The notes under the pieces were generated by a model. That model saw nothing but the letters and a program-made list of their open reading frames with translations. It searched no databases and was not told where the DNA came from. The position numbers were made by a program, and so were the translations under genes. DNA of 14,175 bases from Acidobacteriota bacterium (GTDB lineage: Bacteria > Acidobacteriota > Polarisedimenticolia > J045). Within the stretch, counting starts at the first letter, position 1, and each line of letters begins with the position of its first letter. Where the stretch lies: contig CP070706.1 of assembly GCA_020350085.1 (NCBI GenBank), positions 710,459 through 724,633 of the forward strand, given 5' to 3'. This document shows, one piece after another, positions 6,790 to 13,821 of the stretch.

Positions 6790-6803
6790 TTGACCTATGT
6801 CAA
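6790..6803. promoter_or_regulatory. FNR/CRP-family-like palindrome upstream of the cytochrome/NrfD operon
   Basis: TTGAC, four bases, GTCAA is a perfect 5-4-5 palindrome. The known FNR/ANR consensus is TTGAT-N4-ATCAA, and relatives in the CRP/FNR superfamily tolerate C and G at the inner positions. It sits in the 229-bp gap between the DUF3179-like gene and the tetraheme cytochrome gene, 137 bases before the cytochrome ATG. I could not place a convincing -10 box at the usual distance, so the operon's promoter is unassigned. The rest of the gap (6653-6789 and 6804-6881) holds no gene that I can support. Confidence 0.45.
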
Positions 6804-6881
6804 GTCAACGCCGGCTCGGCGCGTTGCCCACCTTCTTGCCGATCGTCTGGCCGGCCTTGTGACCCCCGCCAAACCGAGGTG

Positions 6882-8003
6882 CTATCTCGTGTCCGGCCGC
6901 CAGAGCGTACTGTCCGGGTGCGACGCGTACCAGGCGAACCAGAAAGTCGGGATCACGGAGACCGGCGTGCCGTCCTCGGCATCGACGAACGCCGTCGGGG
7001 GGCGCTTTCGGTACGCGAAGCGCAGCGGGACACCCCCCAACACCGTACGCCAGACGCCGTTGCTGTCCGCGAGCCGTCCGATCTCGTGCAGCGATAACAC
7101 GGCCTGTTCCCCGCCAGCCTCCACCACCAGCACGGGCCTCTTGAGAGGCTGGCTCTCGTCCGGCGGCAGCGGACGGACCGGAAAGCGGAGCAGGTCCGAG
7201 CCGCGGTAGCTCGAGTACGGGCTGCGGCTGTAGCGCTTGAGCCGTACTCGGTCGGGGGCGAGGACCGTCGTCTCGGGGTGACGGGCGCGCCACGCATCCC
7301 AGCGAACGACAACGGCGGGCAATACCTCGAGTGATTTCCCGCCATGCACGGCGGGACCGGCGACAGCTCGTGCGAGCAGCTGGCTCCACAGGCTCTGTTG
7401 CGCAGCCGACTCGCGCCGGTCGTAAAGCAGCGTGTGCGAGTTGAACAGCAATCCGCTGATTCCGAACGACAACTCCTGCTCGTCCACACGGCGAGAGAAC
7501 ACCACTGCGCTATCGGAAAGCGGGCTGTAGGACACGGCGATCGGCTCGTCACCCAACCGATCGTTGACGATCTCGTGCCAGTTCAGGACCCGCAGGGGAT
7601 AGGCCCGCACGTCTCGGTCGATCACGACGCCGATGACACGGTCCTCGCCGACCAGGTACTTGCCGCGCACTTGCTCGTTGAAGCGGTCCACTTCCCCCGC
7701 GGTCATCACGGCGGGATCGTCGAGCGTCGGCAAGCCGTCCCGGGGCATACCGGAGCCGACGACGAGATCTCTCGGCACTCGGAGGTGAGTCAGATCGAAA
7801 CCGTACGTTTGCGGGTCGGTGCCGTCTCCAATCGCGCGCGAGCGAGGGTGAAGAATTATCGGCACGACCCGCCACGCGATGATGCCGGCTCCGAGCGCGG
7901 CGGCGACCAGGAGCACCCACCCGCCGCTGGCAAAGTCCAGTCGACGGCCGGACCGTGAGGGTTCGGCAGACGCTTGCTCAGACGCGGCGCGACGATGACT
8001 CAC
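6882..8003 (-). CDS. DUF3179-like membrane-anchored protein lacking the usual cysteine motif
   Basis: A 373-residue protein with one N-terminal helix at about 27-50 and a large, probably periplasmic, domain. I recognise DUF3179 from several segments: Asp95-Asp-Pro-Ala near a Gly-Glu-Val-Asp; Val126-Val-Ile then Arg-Ala-Tyr-Pro-Leu-Arg-Val-Leu-Asn-Trp-His-Glu-Ile-Val-Asn-Asp at 133-148; Phe180-Gly-Ile-Ser-Gly-Leu-Leu; and Ser204-Leu-Trp-Ser-Gln. The function of the family is unknown. Members normally carry Tyr-Cys-Pro-Leu-Cys, or Cys-Pro-Leu-Thr; here the same place reads Tyr159-Ser-Pro-Leu-Ser163, so both cysteines are gone. The GTG start lies two bases after the stop of ctaB, which ties it to haem o synthesis and oxidase assembly. 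The ribosome binding site is weak, so it may depend on coupling to ctaB. Confidence 0.78.
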   Translation of the reverse strand: MSHRRAASEQASAEPSRSGRRLDFASGGWVLLVAAALGAGIIAWRVVPIILHPRSRAIGDGTDPQTYGFDLTHLRVPRDLVVGSGMPRDGLPTLDDPAVMTAGEVDRFNEQVRGKYLVGEDRVIGVVIDRDVRAYPLRVLNWHEIVNDRLGDEPIAVSYSPLSDSAVVFSRRVDEQELSFGISGLLFNSHTLLYDRRESAAQQSLWSQLLARAVAGPAVHGGKSLEVLPAVVVRWDAWRARHPETTVLAPDRVRLKRYSRSPYSSYRGSDLLRFPVRPLPPDESQPLKRPVLVVEAGGEQAVLSLHEIGRLADSNGVWRTVLGGVPLRFAYRKRPPTAFVDAEDGTPVSVIPTFWFAWYASHPDSTLWRPDTR

Positions 8004-8005
8004 TT

Positions 8006-9049
8006 CTAACGCTCGAGCGGATCGAGACCCCGAGCGGCCGGCGAAGCGAGCGTTTCGGCGGCCTGAGGCTCGATGACCAGAACCACCGACGATTCGATCG
8101 GCCGCGCATCCACGACCATCAGCCCGAGAAGCAGCGGTAAGTACGCCAAGCTCGCCAAGAAGACCCAGCGCGCCTGCCGGCGGGTGCGCCGGCGCAGCAG
8201 GCCGAAGCCGACGGCGGCCATCGCGGCACCGAGCACGATGGCGCCGACGGCGAACGTCAGGCCTGTGACGCCGATGAGTGTGGCCATCAGCGCGAGGGGC
8301 ACCAGCGCGAGGCTGTAGAGCACGACCAACGAGCAGGTCAGCAGGCCTTCGCCGTCGATCAGTGGCAGCATCCGGTAGCCGCCCCGCTCGTAGTCTTCAC
8401 GATGAAGCCAAGCCAGCGCCAGAAAGTGAGGCATCTGCCAAACGAAGAGGATGCCGGCGAGCACGAACGCGCCCGTCGCAAGCTCGCCCGTGGCCGCCGT
8501 CCAGCCCATCATCGGAGGGAGCGCTCCACAAATCGCGCCGACGACCGTGTTCAGCGTGCTGCGGGTCTTCAACGGCGTGTAAACAAACATGTAAACGGCG
8601 ACGACGAGCGCCGCGAGCAGAGCCGTCAGAGCGTTGACGAAAACGAGCAGGACGACGAGTCCCGCAGCTGTCATGACGTAGGAGACGACAAAGGCATGAG
8701 TCGGAGACATGCGGCCACTGGGCAGCGGGCGATGACGCGTACGCTCCATCAGCGCGTCGCGATCGGCCTCGAGCCATTGGTTGAGCCCATTGACGCCGCC
8801 TGCCGCCAACGCTGTTCCCATGAGCGTGAGGATCAACAGCCAGGGCTCAGCCTGGCCGCGCGCCCCGAGGAGGAAGCCGACGAGCGTCGTCCCCACGACG
8901 AGTGTACTCAACCGCGCTTTGGTCAGAGCCAGATAGAGCCCGATATGTTCGCCGATCTTCGGACCCGATTCCGGACTCTCCCCACCGGTGTTTGTTTGCA
9001 GGTGCATCTCACCGCCCGATCGGACCCTGCCACACTGGATCGGCGCCAT
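8006..9049 (-). CDS. ctaB: Protohaem IX farnesyltransferase (haem o synthase)
   Basis: A 347-residue UbiA-family prenyltransferase that transfers a farnesyl group to haem b to make haem o, the precursor of haem a for the terminal oxidase. It shows the Asn-x3-Asp-x3-Asp prenyl-diphosphate site (Asn-Gln-Trp-Leu-Glu-Ala-Asp-Arg-Asp) followed by the Arg-Thr-Arg-His-Arg-Pro-Leu-Pro-Ser-Gly stretch. The Tyr-Thr-Pro-Leu-Lys-Thr-Arg-Ser segment and Trp-Gln-Met-Pro-His-Phe are haem o synthase hallmarks. Around nine membrane helices are visible. It is longer than the usual ~300 residues because of an N-terminal extension and a tail of about 25 residues. The ATG at 9049 has a GAGGT-like site some ten bases upstream; the ATG at 9007 would shorten it by 14 residues. 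The oxidase genes at 1-1865 are its logical partners. Confidence 0.93.
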   Translation of the reverse strand: MAPIQCGRVRSGGEMHLQTNTGGESPESGPKIGEHIGLYLALTKARLSTLVVGTTLVGFLLGARGQAEPWLLILTLMGTALAAGGVNGLNQWLEADRDALMERTRHRPLPSGRMSPTHAFVVSYVMTAAGLVVLLVFVNALTALLAALVVAVYMFVYTPLKTRSTLNTVVGAICGALPPMMGWTAATGELATGAFVLAGILFVWQMPHFLALAWLHREDYERGGYRMLPLIDGEGLLTCSLVVLYSLALVPLALMATLIGVTGLTFAVGAIVLGAAMAAVGFGLLRRRTRRQARWVFLASLAYLPLLLGLMVVDARPIESSVVLVIEPQAAETLASPAARGLDPLER

Positions 9050-9133
9050 GGTAGACGACCACCTCGCCAGCGGCCACCCTGGACCCGGCTGCCGCGCGCT
9101 CGCCCTCGGATCGAGATGCGTCCATCATCCTTT

Positions 9134-9163
9134 TTGACGCCTCTCGGCTGACGTCGATACAAT
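9134..9163 (+). promoter_or_regulatory. Sigma70-type promoter for the ligase-CBS operon
   Basis: TTGACG (9134-9139) and TACAAT (9158-9163) are separated by 18 bases, each one mismatch from consensus. A start of transcription near 9170 would leave a leader of about 65 bases before the ATG at 9236. The site lies in the divergent gap (9050-9235) between ctaB and this operon. No clear promoter was found for ctaB on the other strand. Confidence 0.6.
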
Positions 9164-9223
9164 CAACGGGTTAGTGCGCGGCGTAAGGATCGTGGCAAGA
9201 CGGTGGGTGTGAGTTCGGCGCGC

Positions 9224-9228
9224 AGGGA
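9224..9228 (+). promoter_or_regulatory. Ribosome binding site deciding the ligase start
   Basis: AGGGA lies seven bases before the ATG at 9236. It favours this start over the in-frame GTG at 9203. Confidence 0.5.
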
Positions 9229-9235
9229 CGTCTCC

Positions 9236-11152
9236 ATGGGCGAGCACGAGATTAGGGGACAGCTCTCCGGCGAGCAGCATCGTGCGTTCATGCGATGCCT
9301 GCTCAGAGACCTCAGAGCGCTCGAGTACATGATCGGCCACGGCATGATCGAGTCGGGCGTCCGGCGGATAGGCGCCGAGCAGGAGATGTTTCTCGTCGAT
9401 CGGAGCTGGCGGCCAGCACCGACGGCGCTCGAAGTGCTCGGGCTCGTTGACGACCCGCACTTCACCACCGAGCTCGCTCGATTCAACCTGGAAGTCAATC
9501 TCGATCCGTTGACATTCGGCGGTGACTGCCTGAGCCGCATGGAACGCCAGCTGCAGGACCTGCTCGAGCGGGCTCAAGAGGCCGCCTCCGCATTCGGCAC
9601 CCAGATCATGTTGGCTGGCATCCTGCCGACCCTGCGCAAGTCCGACCTCGGACTCGAGAACATGACGCCGATGCCGCGCTATTTCTCTCTCAACCGTGCG
9701 ATGAGCAGCATGCGCGGTGGGGCTTACGAGTTTCACATTCGCGGCGTCGATGAGCTGTTGGTCAAGCACGATTCGGTGTTGGTCGAGGCCTGCAACGCCA
9801 GCTTCCAGGTTCACTTCCAGGTCGGTGCCGAGGAGTTCGCGCGGCTGTACAACATCGCTCAGCTCGTCGCCGCACCAGTACTGGCGATCTCGACCAACTC
9901 GCCACTGCTGTTCGGCAAGCGACTGTGGCGGGAGACTCGCATCGCCTTGTTCCAGCAGGCGGTCGATACGCGTAGCACGCACCACCACCTGCGCGAGCGG
10001 AGCCCGCGCGTTTCGTTCGGTCGCAAGTGGATCGACGAGTCGGTCATCGAGCTGTTCAAAGAGGATATCGCCCGCTTCCGCGTGCTGATCTCGACCCAAG
10101 AGCTGGACAATCCGCTCAAGAAGCTCGAGCAGGGCGAAGTGCCCGAGCTCAAGGCGCTGCGGCTTCACAATGGCACGGTCTACCGCTGGAATCGGGCTTG
10201 CTACGGCGTGAGCAACGGCAAGCCTCATCTACGCATCGAAAACCGCGTCATGCCTTCCGGCCCTTCGATAGTCGACGAGATCGCCAACGCAGCAGTCTGG
10301 TACGGGCTGATCGCCGCGTTCACCAACATGGACCTCGACCCGCGCCAGGAGATGGAGTTCGCGGAAGCGGTCGAGAACTTTCACGCTGCGGCGAGACTCG
10401 GCCTGTCGGCCGAGTTTCACTGGCGCGATGGAGAGACGTACCCGGCACGCGACCTGACGCTGCGCGAGCTGCTGCCGATGGCCCGCCAAGGACTTGCCGA
10501 CGGCCACATCGCCGCCGAAGACATCGATCGCTACCTCGGCATCGTCGAGGAGCGGGTTCGCTCGAGGAACACCGGCTCGCGCTGGATTCTCTCGTCCTTG
10601 GCCGGAATGAAGGAAAAGGGAACCACAGGCGAGCGACTCAACGCGATCACTGCGGCGACCCTCTCGCGCCAGGCCACGGACGATCCCGTACACCGCTGGG
10701 AGCCGGCTCGGCTCGCGGAGGCTGGTGGATGGAAACACAATTATCTGAAGGTCGAACAGTTCATGACGACCGACCTGTTCACGGTACACGACGATGAGCC
10801 GATCGATCTCGTCGCCAACCTGATGGAGTGGGAGCACATCAGGCACGTGCCGGTCGAGGACCACCAAAACCGGCTCGTCGGTCTCGTTTCCTACCGCGCC
10901 CTGCTGCGACTCTTGGCGAGGGGACACGAGTTCGAAGACAAGCGCACGATTCCCGTTGCGGAAGTGATGAGGAAGGAGCTGATCACCATCAGCCCGGAGA
11001 CGACTTCGCTCGAGGCGATGGAGCTGATGGAAAAGCACCAGATCGGCTGCGTGCCGGTCGTCAAGGATGAGCGGCTCGTGGGTATCGTCACCGAGAGAGA
11101 CTTCATGGACATTGCCGGCGAACTGCTCGAGGAAAAGCTCAAAGAAGACTAG
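9236..11152 (+). CDS. Glutamate-cysteine-ligase-like (GCS2-type) protein with C-terminal CBS pair
   Basis: A 638-residue two-part protein. Residues about 25-400 resemble the GCS2/YbdK carboxylate-amine ligase group, which joins glutamate to an amine with ATP. Visible marks are Gly46-Ala-Glu-Gln-Glu-Met-Phe-Leu-Val-Asp55, with the two glutamates expected to bind magnesium, Gln-Val-His in the 187-194 segment, and Arg333-Ile-Glu-Asn-Arg at the later nucleotide/metal site. Residues about 506-630 are two CBS domains, each with a Val-x-x-Val/Phe-Met start and a Leu-Val-Gly-(Leu/Ile)-Val end; such pairs usually sense adenine nucleotides. The substrate is not visible and glutathione synthesis should not be assumed. 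I chose the ATG at 9236 because of the AGGGA at 9224-9228; a GTG at 9203 adds 11 residues. The deacylase gene begins five bases after the stop. Confidence 0.82.
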   Translation: MGEHEIRGQLSGEQHRAFMRCLLRDLRALEYMIGHGMIESGVRRIGAEQEMFLVDRSWRPAPTALEVLGLVDDPHFTTELARFNLEVNLDPLTFGGDCLSRMERQLQDLLERAQEAASAFGTQIMLAGILPTLRKSDLGLENMTPMPRYFSLNRAMSSMRGGAYEFHIRGVDELLVKHDSVLVEACNASFQVHFQVGAEEFARLYNIAQLVAAPVLAISTNSPLLFGKRLWRETRIALFQQAVDTRSTHHHLRERSPRVSFGRKWIDESVIELFKEDIARFRVLISTQELDNPLKKLEQGEVPELKALRLHNGTVYRWNRACYGVSNGKPHLRIENRVMPSGPSIVDEIANAAVWYGLIAAFTNMDLDPRQEMEFAEAVENFHAAARLGLSAEFHWRDGETYPARDLTLRELLPMARQGLADGHIAAEDIDRYLGIVEERVRSRNTGSRWILSSLAGMKEKGTTGERLNAITAATLSRQATDDPVHRWEPARLAEAGGWKHNYLKVEQFMTTDLFTVHDDEPIDLVANLMEWEHIRHVPVEDHQNRLVGLVSYRALLRLLARGHEFEDKRTIPVAEVMRKELITISPETTSLEAMELMEKHQIGCVPVVKDERLVGIVTERDFMDIAGELLEEKLKED

Positions 11153-11157
11153 GCGTG

Positions 11158-12330
11158 ATGGGTACCGAACTCGAGAAGCGAGACGGGACCGCTGTGGAGT
11201 ATCCACGGCTGATCGGTCGTTTCCAGGGCAGCGCGGACGGCAAGAAGATGATCGTCGTCGGAGGCATGCATGGGAACGAGCCCTCCGGCATTCTTGCAGC
11301 CCGCAGAGTGCTCGACGCCCTCGCGCGGCAACAGCCCCGATTCCGTGGAACACTGGCTGCTTACACCGGCAACCGCGAGGCACTCGAGCGCGGTCAGCGT
11401 TTCATCGACAAGGACTTCAATCGGATCTGGACGACAGGACACATCGAGCTGAACCGACAAAGCGGCGCAGCGGAGAGTACCGAGGATCGGCAGCAGCGTG
11501 AGCTGTTGGACGAGCTCGAAGTCGAGATCGGGTCGAATCCCCACGACGTCGTTTTCATCGACCTGCACACGAGCTCTGCCGCTGGCCCGCCGTTCGTCAC
11601 CATCGGTGATACGCTGCGCAATCGTTACTTTGCGCGTGTTTTTCCGCTGACGGCAATTCTCGGGCTCGAAGAGCAGATCGATGGCGCCTTGCTCGAGTAC
11701 ATGAACAATCTCGGTTGCACGACGATCGGGATCGAAGCCGGCCAGCACGACCAGCCGATTTCGATCGACATTCACGAAGCGGCGTTGTGGGTGGCGCTGC
11801 TCGCGGCGGGGATGCTCGAGCGCGGCGACGCGGCCCAGATAGAGCGTTCGCTGCGGTATCTCGAGCAGCAGCGAGCCCAGCTGCCGGAGCTGGTGGAAGT
11901 ACTGCATCGGCATTCGATCGATCCCGAGGATGGTTTTCAAATGGAGCCGGGGTTTTCCAACTTTCAGCTGGTCGAGGCGGGCCAGCGGCTGGCCAGCGAC
12001 CGCCGAGGGAGGATCGAGGCGCCTTTTCGCGGATTGCTGTTGCTGCCGCTTTACCAGGGGCAGGGAAGCGACGGCTTTTTCATCGGCCGCCGCGTGCACC
12101 GCTTTTGGCTCGAGGTGTCGGAGAGAGTTCGCCGCCTCGAGCTGGGAGACTACGCGGACTGGCTTCCCGGAGTGCGCCAGCATCCGACGATTGCGGAAAC
12201 GCTCGTCATCGACACTCGCGTCGCGCGCTTCTACCCGTTGCAGTTCTTTCATCTGCTCGGTTTCCGCAAGCGGAGAGCTCACGGATCGGTGCTCCTCGTC
12301 GGACGCCGCGCTCACGATCGTCTTCGCTAG
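11158..12330 (+). CDS. Succinylglutamate desuccinylase/aspartoacylase-family zinc hydrolase
   Basis: A 390-residue zinc-dependent amidohydrolase of the M14-like AstE/AspA family, which removes acyl groups from N-acyl amino acids. The expected zinc ligands are His38 and Glu41 in Gly-Gly-Met-His-Gly-Asn-Glu, and His137 in Phe-Ile-Asp-Leu-His-Thr. Substrate-side residues include Gly71-Asn-Arg and Asp84-Lys-Asp-Phe-Asn-Arg. The catalytic glutamate is Glu193 in Ile-Glu-Ala-Gly. A C-terminal region from about 285 looks like the family's beta-rich domain. All catalytic residues are present. It directly follows the ligase-like gene, so it may act on the product of that enzyme; this is inference. ATG at 11158 and GTG at 11155 are both possible starts and neither has a strong ribosome binding site. 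The true substrate is unknown. Confidence 0.83.
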   Translation: MGTELEKRDGTAVEYPRLIGRFQGSADGKKMIVVGGMHGNEPSGILAARRVLDALARQQPRFRGTLAAYTGNREALERGQRFIDKDFNRIWTTGHIELNRQSGAAESTEDRQQRELLDELEVEIGSNPHDVVFIDLHTSSAAGPPFVTIGDTLRNRYFARVFPLTAILGLEEQIDGALLEYMNNLGCTTIGIEAGQHDQPISIDIHEAALWVALLAAGMLERGDAAQIERSLRYLEQQRAQLPELVEVLHRHSIDPEDGFQMEPGFSNFQLVEAGQRLASDRRGRIEAPFRGLLLLPLYQGQGSDGFFIGRRVHRFWLEVSERVRRLELGDYADWLPGVRQHPTIAETLVIDTRVARFYPLQFFHLLGFRKRRAHGSVLLVGRRAHDRLR

Positions 12331-12348
12331 CTTCTTGCAGGAGGATTC

Positions 12349-12714
12349 ATGAGCGATCTCGCCAAGAAGAGATGCACGCCTAGCCGCAGCGGTGACGTGC
12401 CGATTTCGGCTGCCGACGCACGGCAGCTACTCGGTCAGCTCGACTCAGGTTGGTGCGTCGTCGACGAGGGCGCCGCACTGCGGCGAGAAATCCGATTCAG
12501 CGACTATCTGCGGACGATGGCGTTCGTCAATGCCGTCGCGTGGATCGCCCATTCCGAGGATCATCACCCCGATTTGGAGGTCGGCTACAATCGTTGCCTC
12601 ATCCGCTACGCGACGCACTCTATCGGCGGTTTGTCGGAGAACGACTTCATTTGTGCGGCCAAGATCGACGCTCTGCTCGCAGCGGAGAAAGGCTCGCCGG
12701 TAGCTGCCGAGTGA
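12349..12714 (+). CDS. phhB: Pterin-4a-carbinolamine dehydratase
   Basis: A 121-residue cytoplasmic enzyme that dehydrates 4a-hydroxytetrahydropterin, regenerating the cofactor of phenylalanine hydroxylase and similar aromatic hydroxylases. The signature Glu70-Asp-His-His-Pro-Asp75 is intact, followed by Tyr80-Asn and His90. The His72/His73/His90 spacing is the same as that of the three catalytic histidines known from the mammalian enzyme. It has a short extra N-terminus of about 15 residues. AGGAGG at 12339-12344 lies four bases before the ATG, a strong site. It follows the deacylase by 18 bases and probably shares its transcript, though its pathway has no obvious link to it. No phenylalanine hydroxylase gene is in the window. 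The symbol is given by family only. Confidence 0.88.
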   Translation: MSDLAKKRCTPSRSGDVPISAADARQLLGQLDSGWCVVDEGAALRREIRFSDYLRTMAFVNAVAWIAHSEDHHPDLEVGYNRCLIRYATHSIGGLSENDFICAAKIDALLAAEKGSPVAAE

Positions 12715-12733
12715 AAGCGGCGAGACGCAACAA

Positions 12734-12991
12734 ATGACGACAGGCCCGCCATACCGACCGGATCGGCCGCTGACGGGCGGCGCGCGGCTCGCGGCGTTGA
12801 TCGGCGTCGCCGCCTCGAGCCTGTACTTGATCAATCCGACGGCCGGGATCTTCGAGCTCCTGCCCGACAATCTGCCCCTGATCGGCAACATCGATGAAGC
12901 GGCGGCGGCGGGGCTGCTGCTGTTTTGCTTGCGCGAGCTGGGCGTAGACGTTCTCGAGCTGTCACGCCGCCTTTTCGGCCGGTCCAGCTAA
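12734..12991 (+). CDS. Small DUF1232 (YkvA-like) membrane protein
   Basis: An 85-residue protein with an Arg/Pro-rich start, then a hydrophobic segment at about 18-40 and another at about 55-70. The order Tyr-Leu-Ile-Asn-Pro, Glu-Leu-Leu-Pro-Asp-Asn-Leu-Pro-Leu-Ile-Gly-Asn-Ile-Asp-Glu matches the DUF1232 pattern, in which a Pro-Asp and a Gly-x-(I/L)-Asp-(D/E) follow the first helix. The role of the family is unknown. It starts 19 bases after the pterin dehydratase stop with only a weak ribosome binding site, so it is probably read through from the upstream genes. It converges on the ABC permease genes, with 38 bases between the stops and no clear terminator there. Confidence 0.7.
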   Translation: MTTGPPYRPDRPLTGGARLAALIGVAASSLYLINPTAGIFELLPDNLPLIGNIDEAAAAGLLLFCLRELGVDVLELSRRLFGRSS

Positions 12992-13029
12992 CGATCACAC
13001 AGCACGGCCTGGTGACTGTCGGAGTGAGC

Positions 13030-13821
13030 TCAGCGCGGCATGAGCCGATCGCGCAGGCCGTCGCCGAGCACGTTGAATCCGAGCGTGGCCCACGCGATCG
13101 CGGCACCCGAAAAGACAGAGATCCACCACTCGGAGCGCAGGTGCTCAAATCCTTGCCAGACCATTCGGCCCCACGTAGGTGTTTCCTCCGGAACGCCGAG
13201 TCCGAGAAAGCCGAGAGAGGTTTCGAGTAGGATCGCGCTGCCGACACGGAGAGTCGCCGAGACGATCAGCACTGGCGCGACGTGCGGAAGCACGTGTCGG
13301 ATCGCGATGCGCCAGCTCTCCGCTCCCGCCGCGAGCGCCGACTCGACGAACTCCGCCTCGCGCAACGAGAGTACCTCGGCGCGGACGAGCCTGGAGGTCG
13401 TCATCCACGTCGTCATCCCGATGACCGCGATGACCAGGCCACAAGATTTTCCACCCCACAGCGCCGCGATCGTGATCACGAGCACCACCTGCGGAAACGC
13501 GTTGACGAGATCGACGAATCGCATCAAGAGCGCGTCGGTCGTGCCGCCGAGCTGTCCTGCCGCCATGCCGATCAGTCCGCCGATCAGCGTGGCGAGCAGC
13601 ACGGCGACCACGGACACCATGAGCGTCGTGCGGCCGGCCGCGAGCACGCGGGCGAGCAGATCATGTCCGAGATGATCGGTACCGAACGGATGGGCGATCG
13701 AAGGACCCAACGATCGCTCGCCCATCGCCTCGTGATCGACACCGACGGCGAGCGGCACGAGAGCAGCCACGACCAGCGCGACGACGAGCAGCGCTCCGCA
13801 CGCGATGCGCCGATCGATCAC
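13030..13821 (-). CDS. Peptide/nickel-class ABC transporter permease (DppC/OppC type)
   Basis: A 263-residue inner-membrane permease. The His-Pro-Phe-Gly-Thr-Asp-His-Leu-Gly-His-Asp segment near residues 44-54 is the DppC/OppC signature before the transport domain. The EAA loop that docks onto the ATPase lies at about 160-185 (Glu-Ser-Ala-Leu-Ala-Ala-Gly-Ala followed by Arg-His-Val-Leu-Pro). About six helices are visible. The GTG at 13821 overlaps the stop of the upstream permease gene as GTGA; a GTG at 13866 would overlap that gene by 49 bases and is less likely. With DppB it forms the heterodimeric channel of an importer for peptides, nickel or similar solutes. The binding protein and ATPases are not in the window, so the substrate is unknown. 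A gene for one of them could follow only after 13030, where no same-strand gene starts. Confidence 0.9.
   Translation of the reverse strand: MIDRRIACGALLVVALVVAALVPLAVGVDHEAMGERSLGPSIAHPFGTDHLGHDLLARVLAAGRTTLMVSVVAVLLATLIGGLIGMAAGQLGGTTDALLMRFVDLVNAFPQVVLVITIAALWGGKSCGLVIAVIGMTTWMTTSRLVRAEVLSLREAEFVESALAAGAESWRIAIRHVLPHVAPVLIVSATLRVGSAILLETSLGFLGLGVPEETPTWGRMVWQGFEHLRSEWWISVFSGAAIAWATLGFNVLGDGLRDRLMPR

Noticed and set aside
6751..6803. A minus-strand promoter using the TTGACA inside the palindrome as -35
   Set aside because: No acceptable -10 hexamer occurs 16-18 bases downstream. The nearest A/T-rich hexamer (TCATAA, 6758-6753) is too far away.
6805..7389. A minus-strand frame ending past the DUF3179-like stop, with a Gly-Gly-Gly-His-Lys stretch
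   Set aside because: Most of it overlaps the DUF3179-like gene in another phase. The Gly-rich stretch hints at a DHH-type motif, but nothing else of that family is present.
9125..10228. A 367-codon minus-strand frame opposite the ligase-CBS gene
   Set aside because: It shows no recognisable motif and lies wholly opposite conserved GCS2 motifs, and its start region would run into the divergent promoter gap from the wrong side.
9236..11152. Calling the ligase-like protein a true glutathione-pathway GshA
   Set aside because: The family includes ligases with other substrates, the CBS pair is not a feature of standard GshA, and no glutathione synthetase gene is nearby.
11149..12315. A 388-codon minus-strand frame opposite the deacylase gene
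   Set aside because: It matches the deacylase almost end to end in antisense phase, while the plus strand has every zinc and catalytic residue. The long frame is explained by codon bias.
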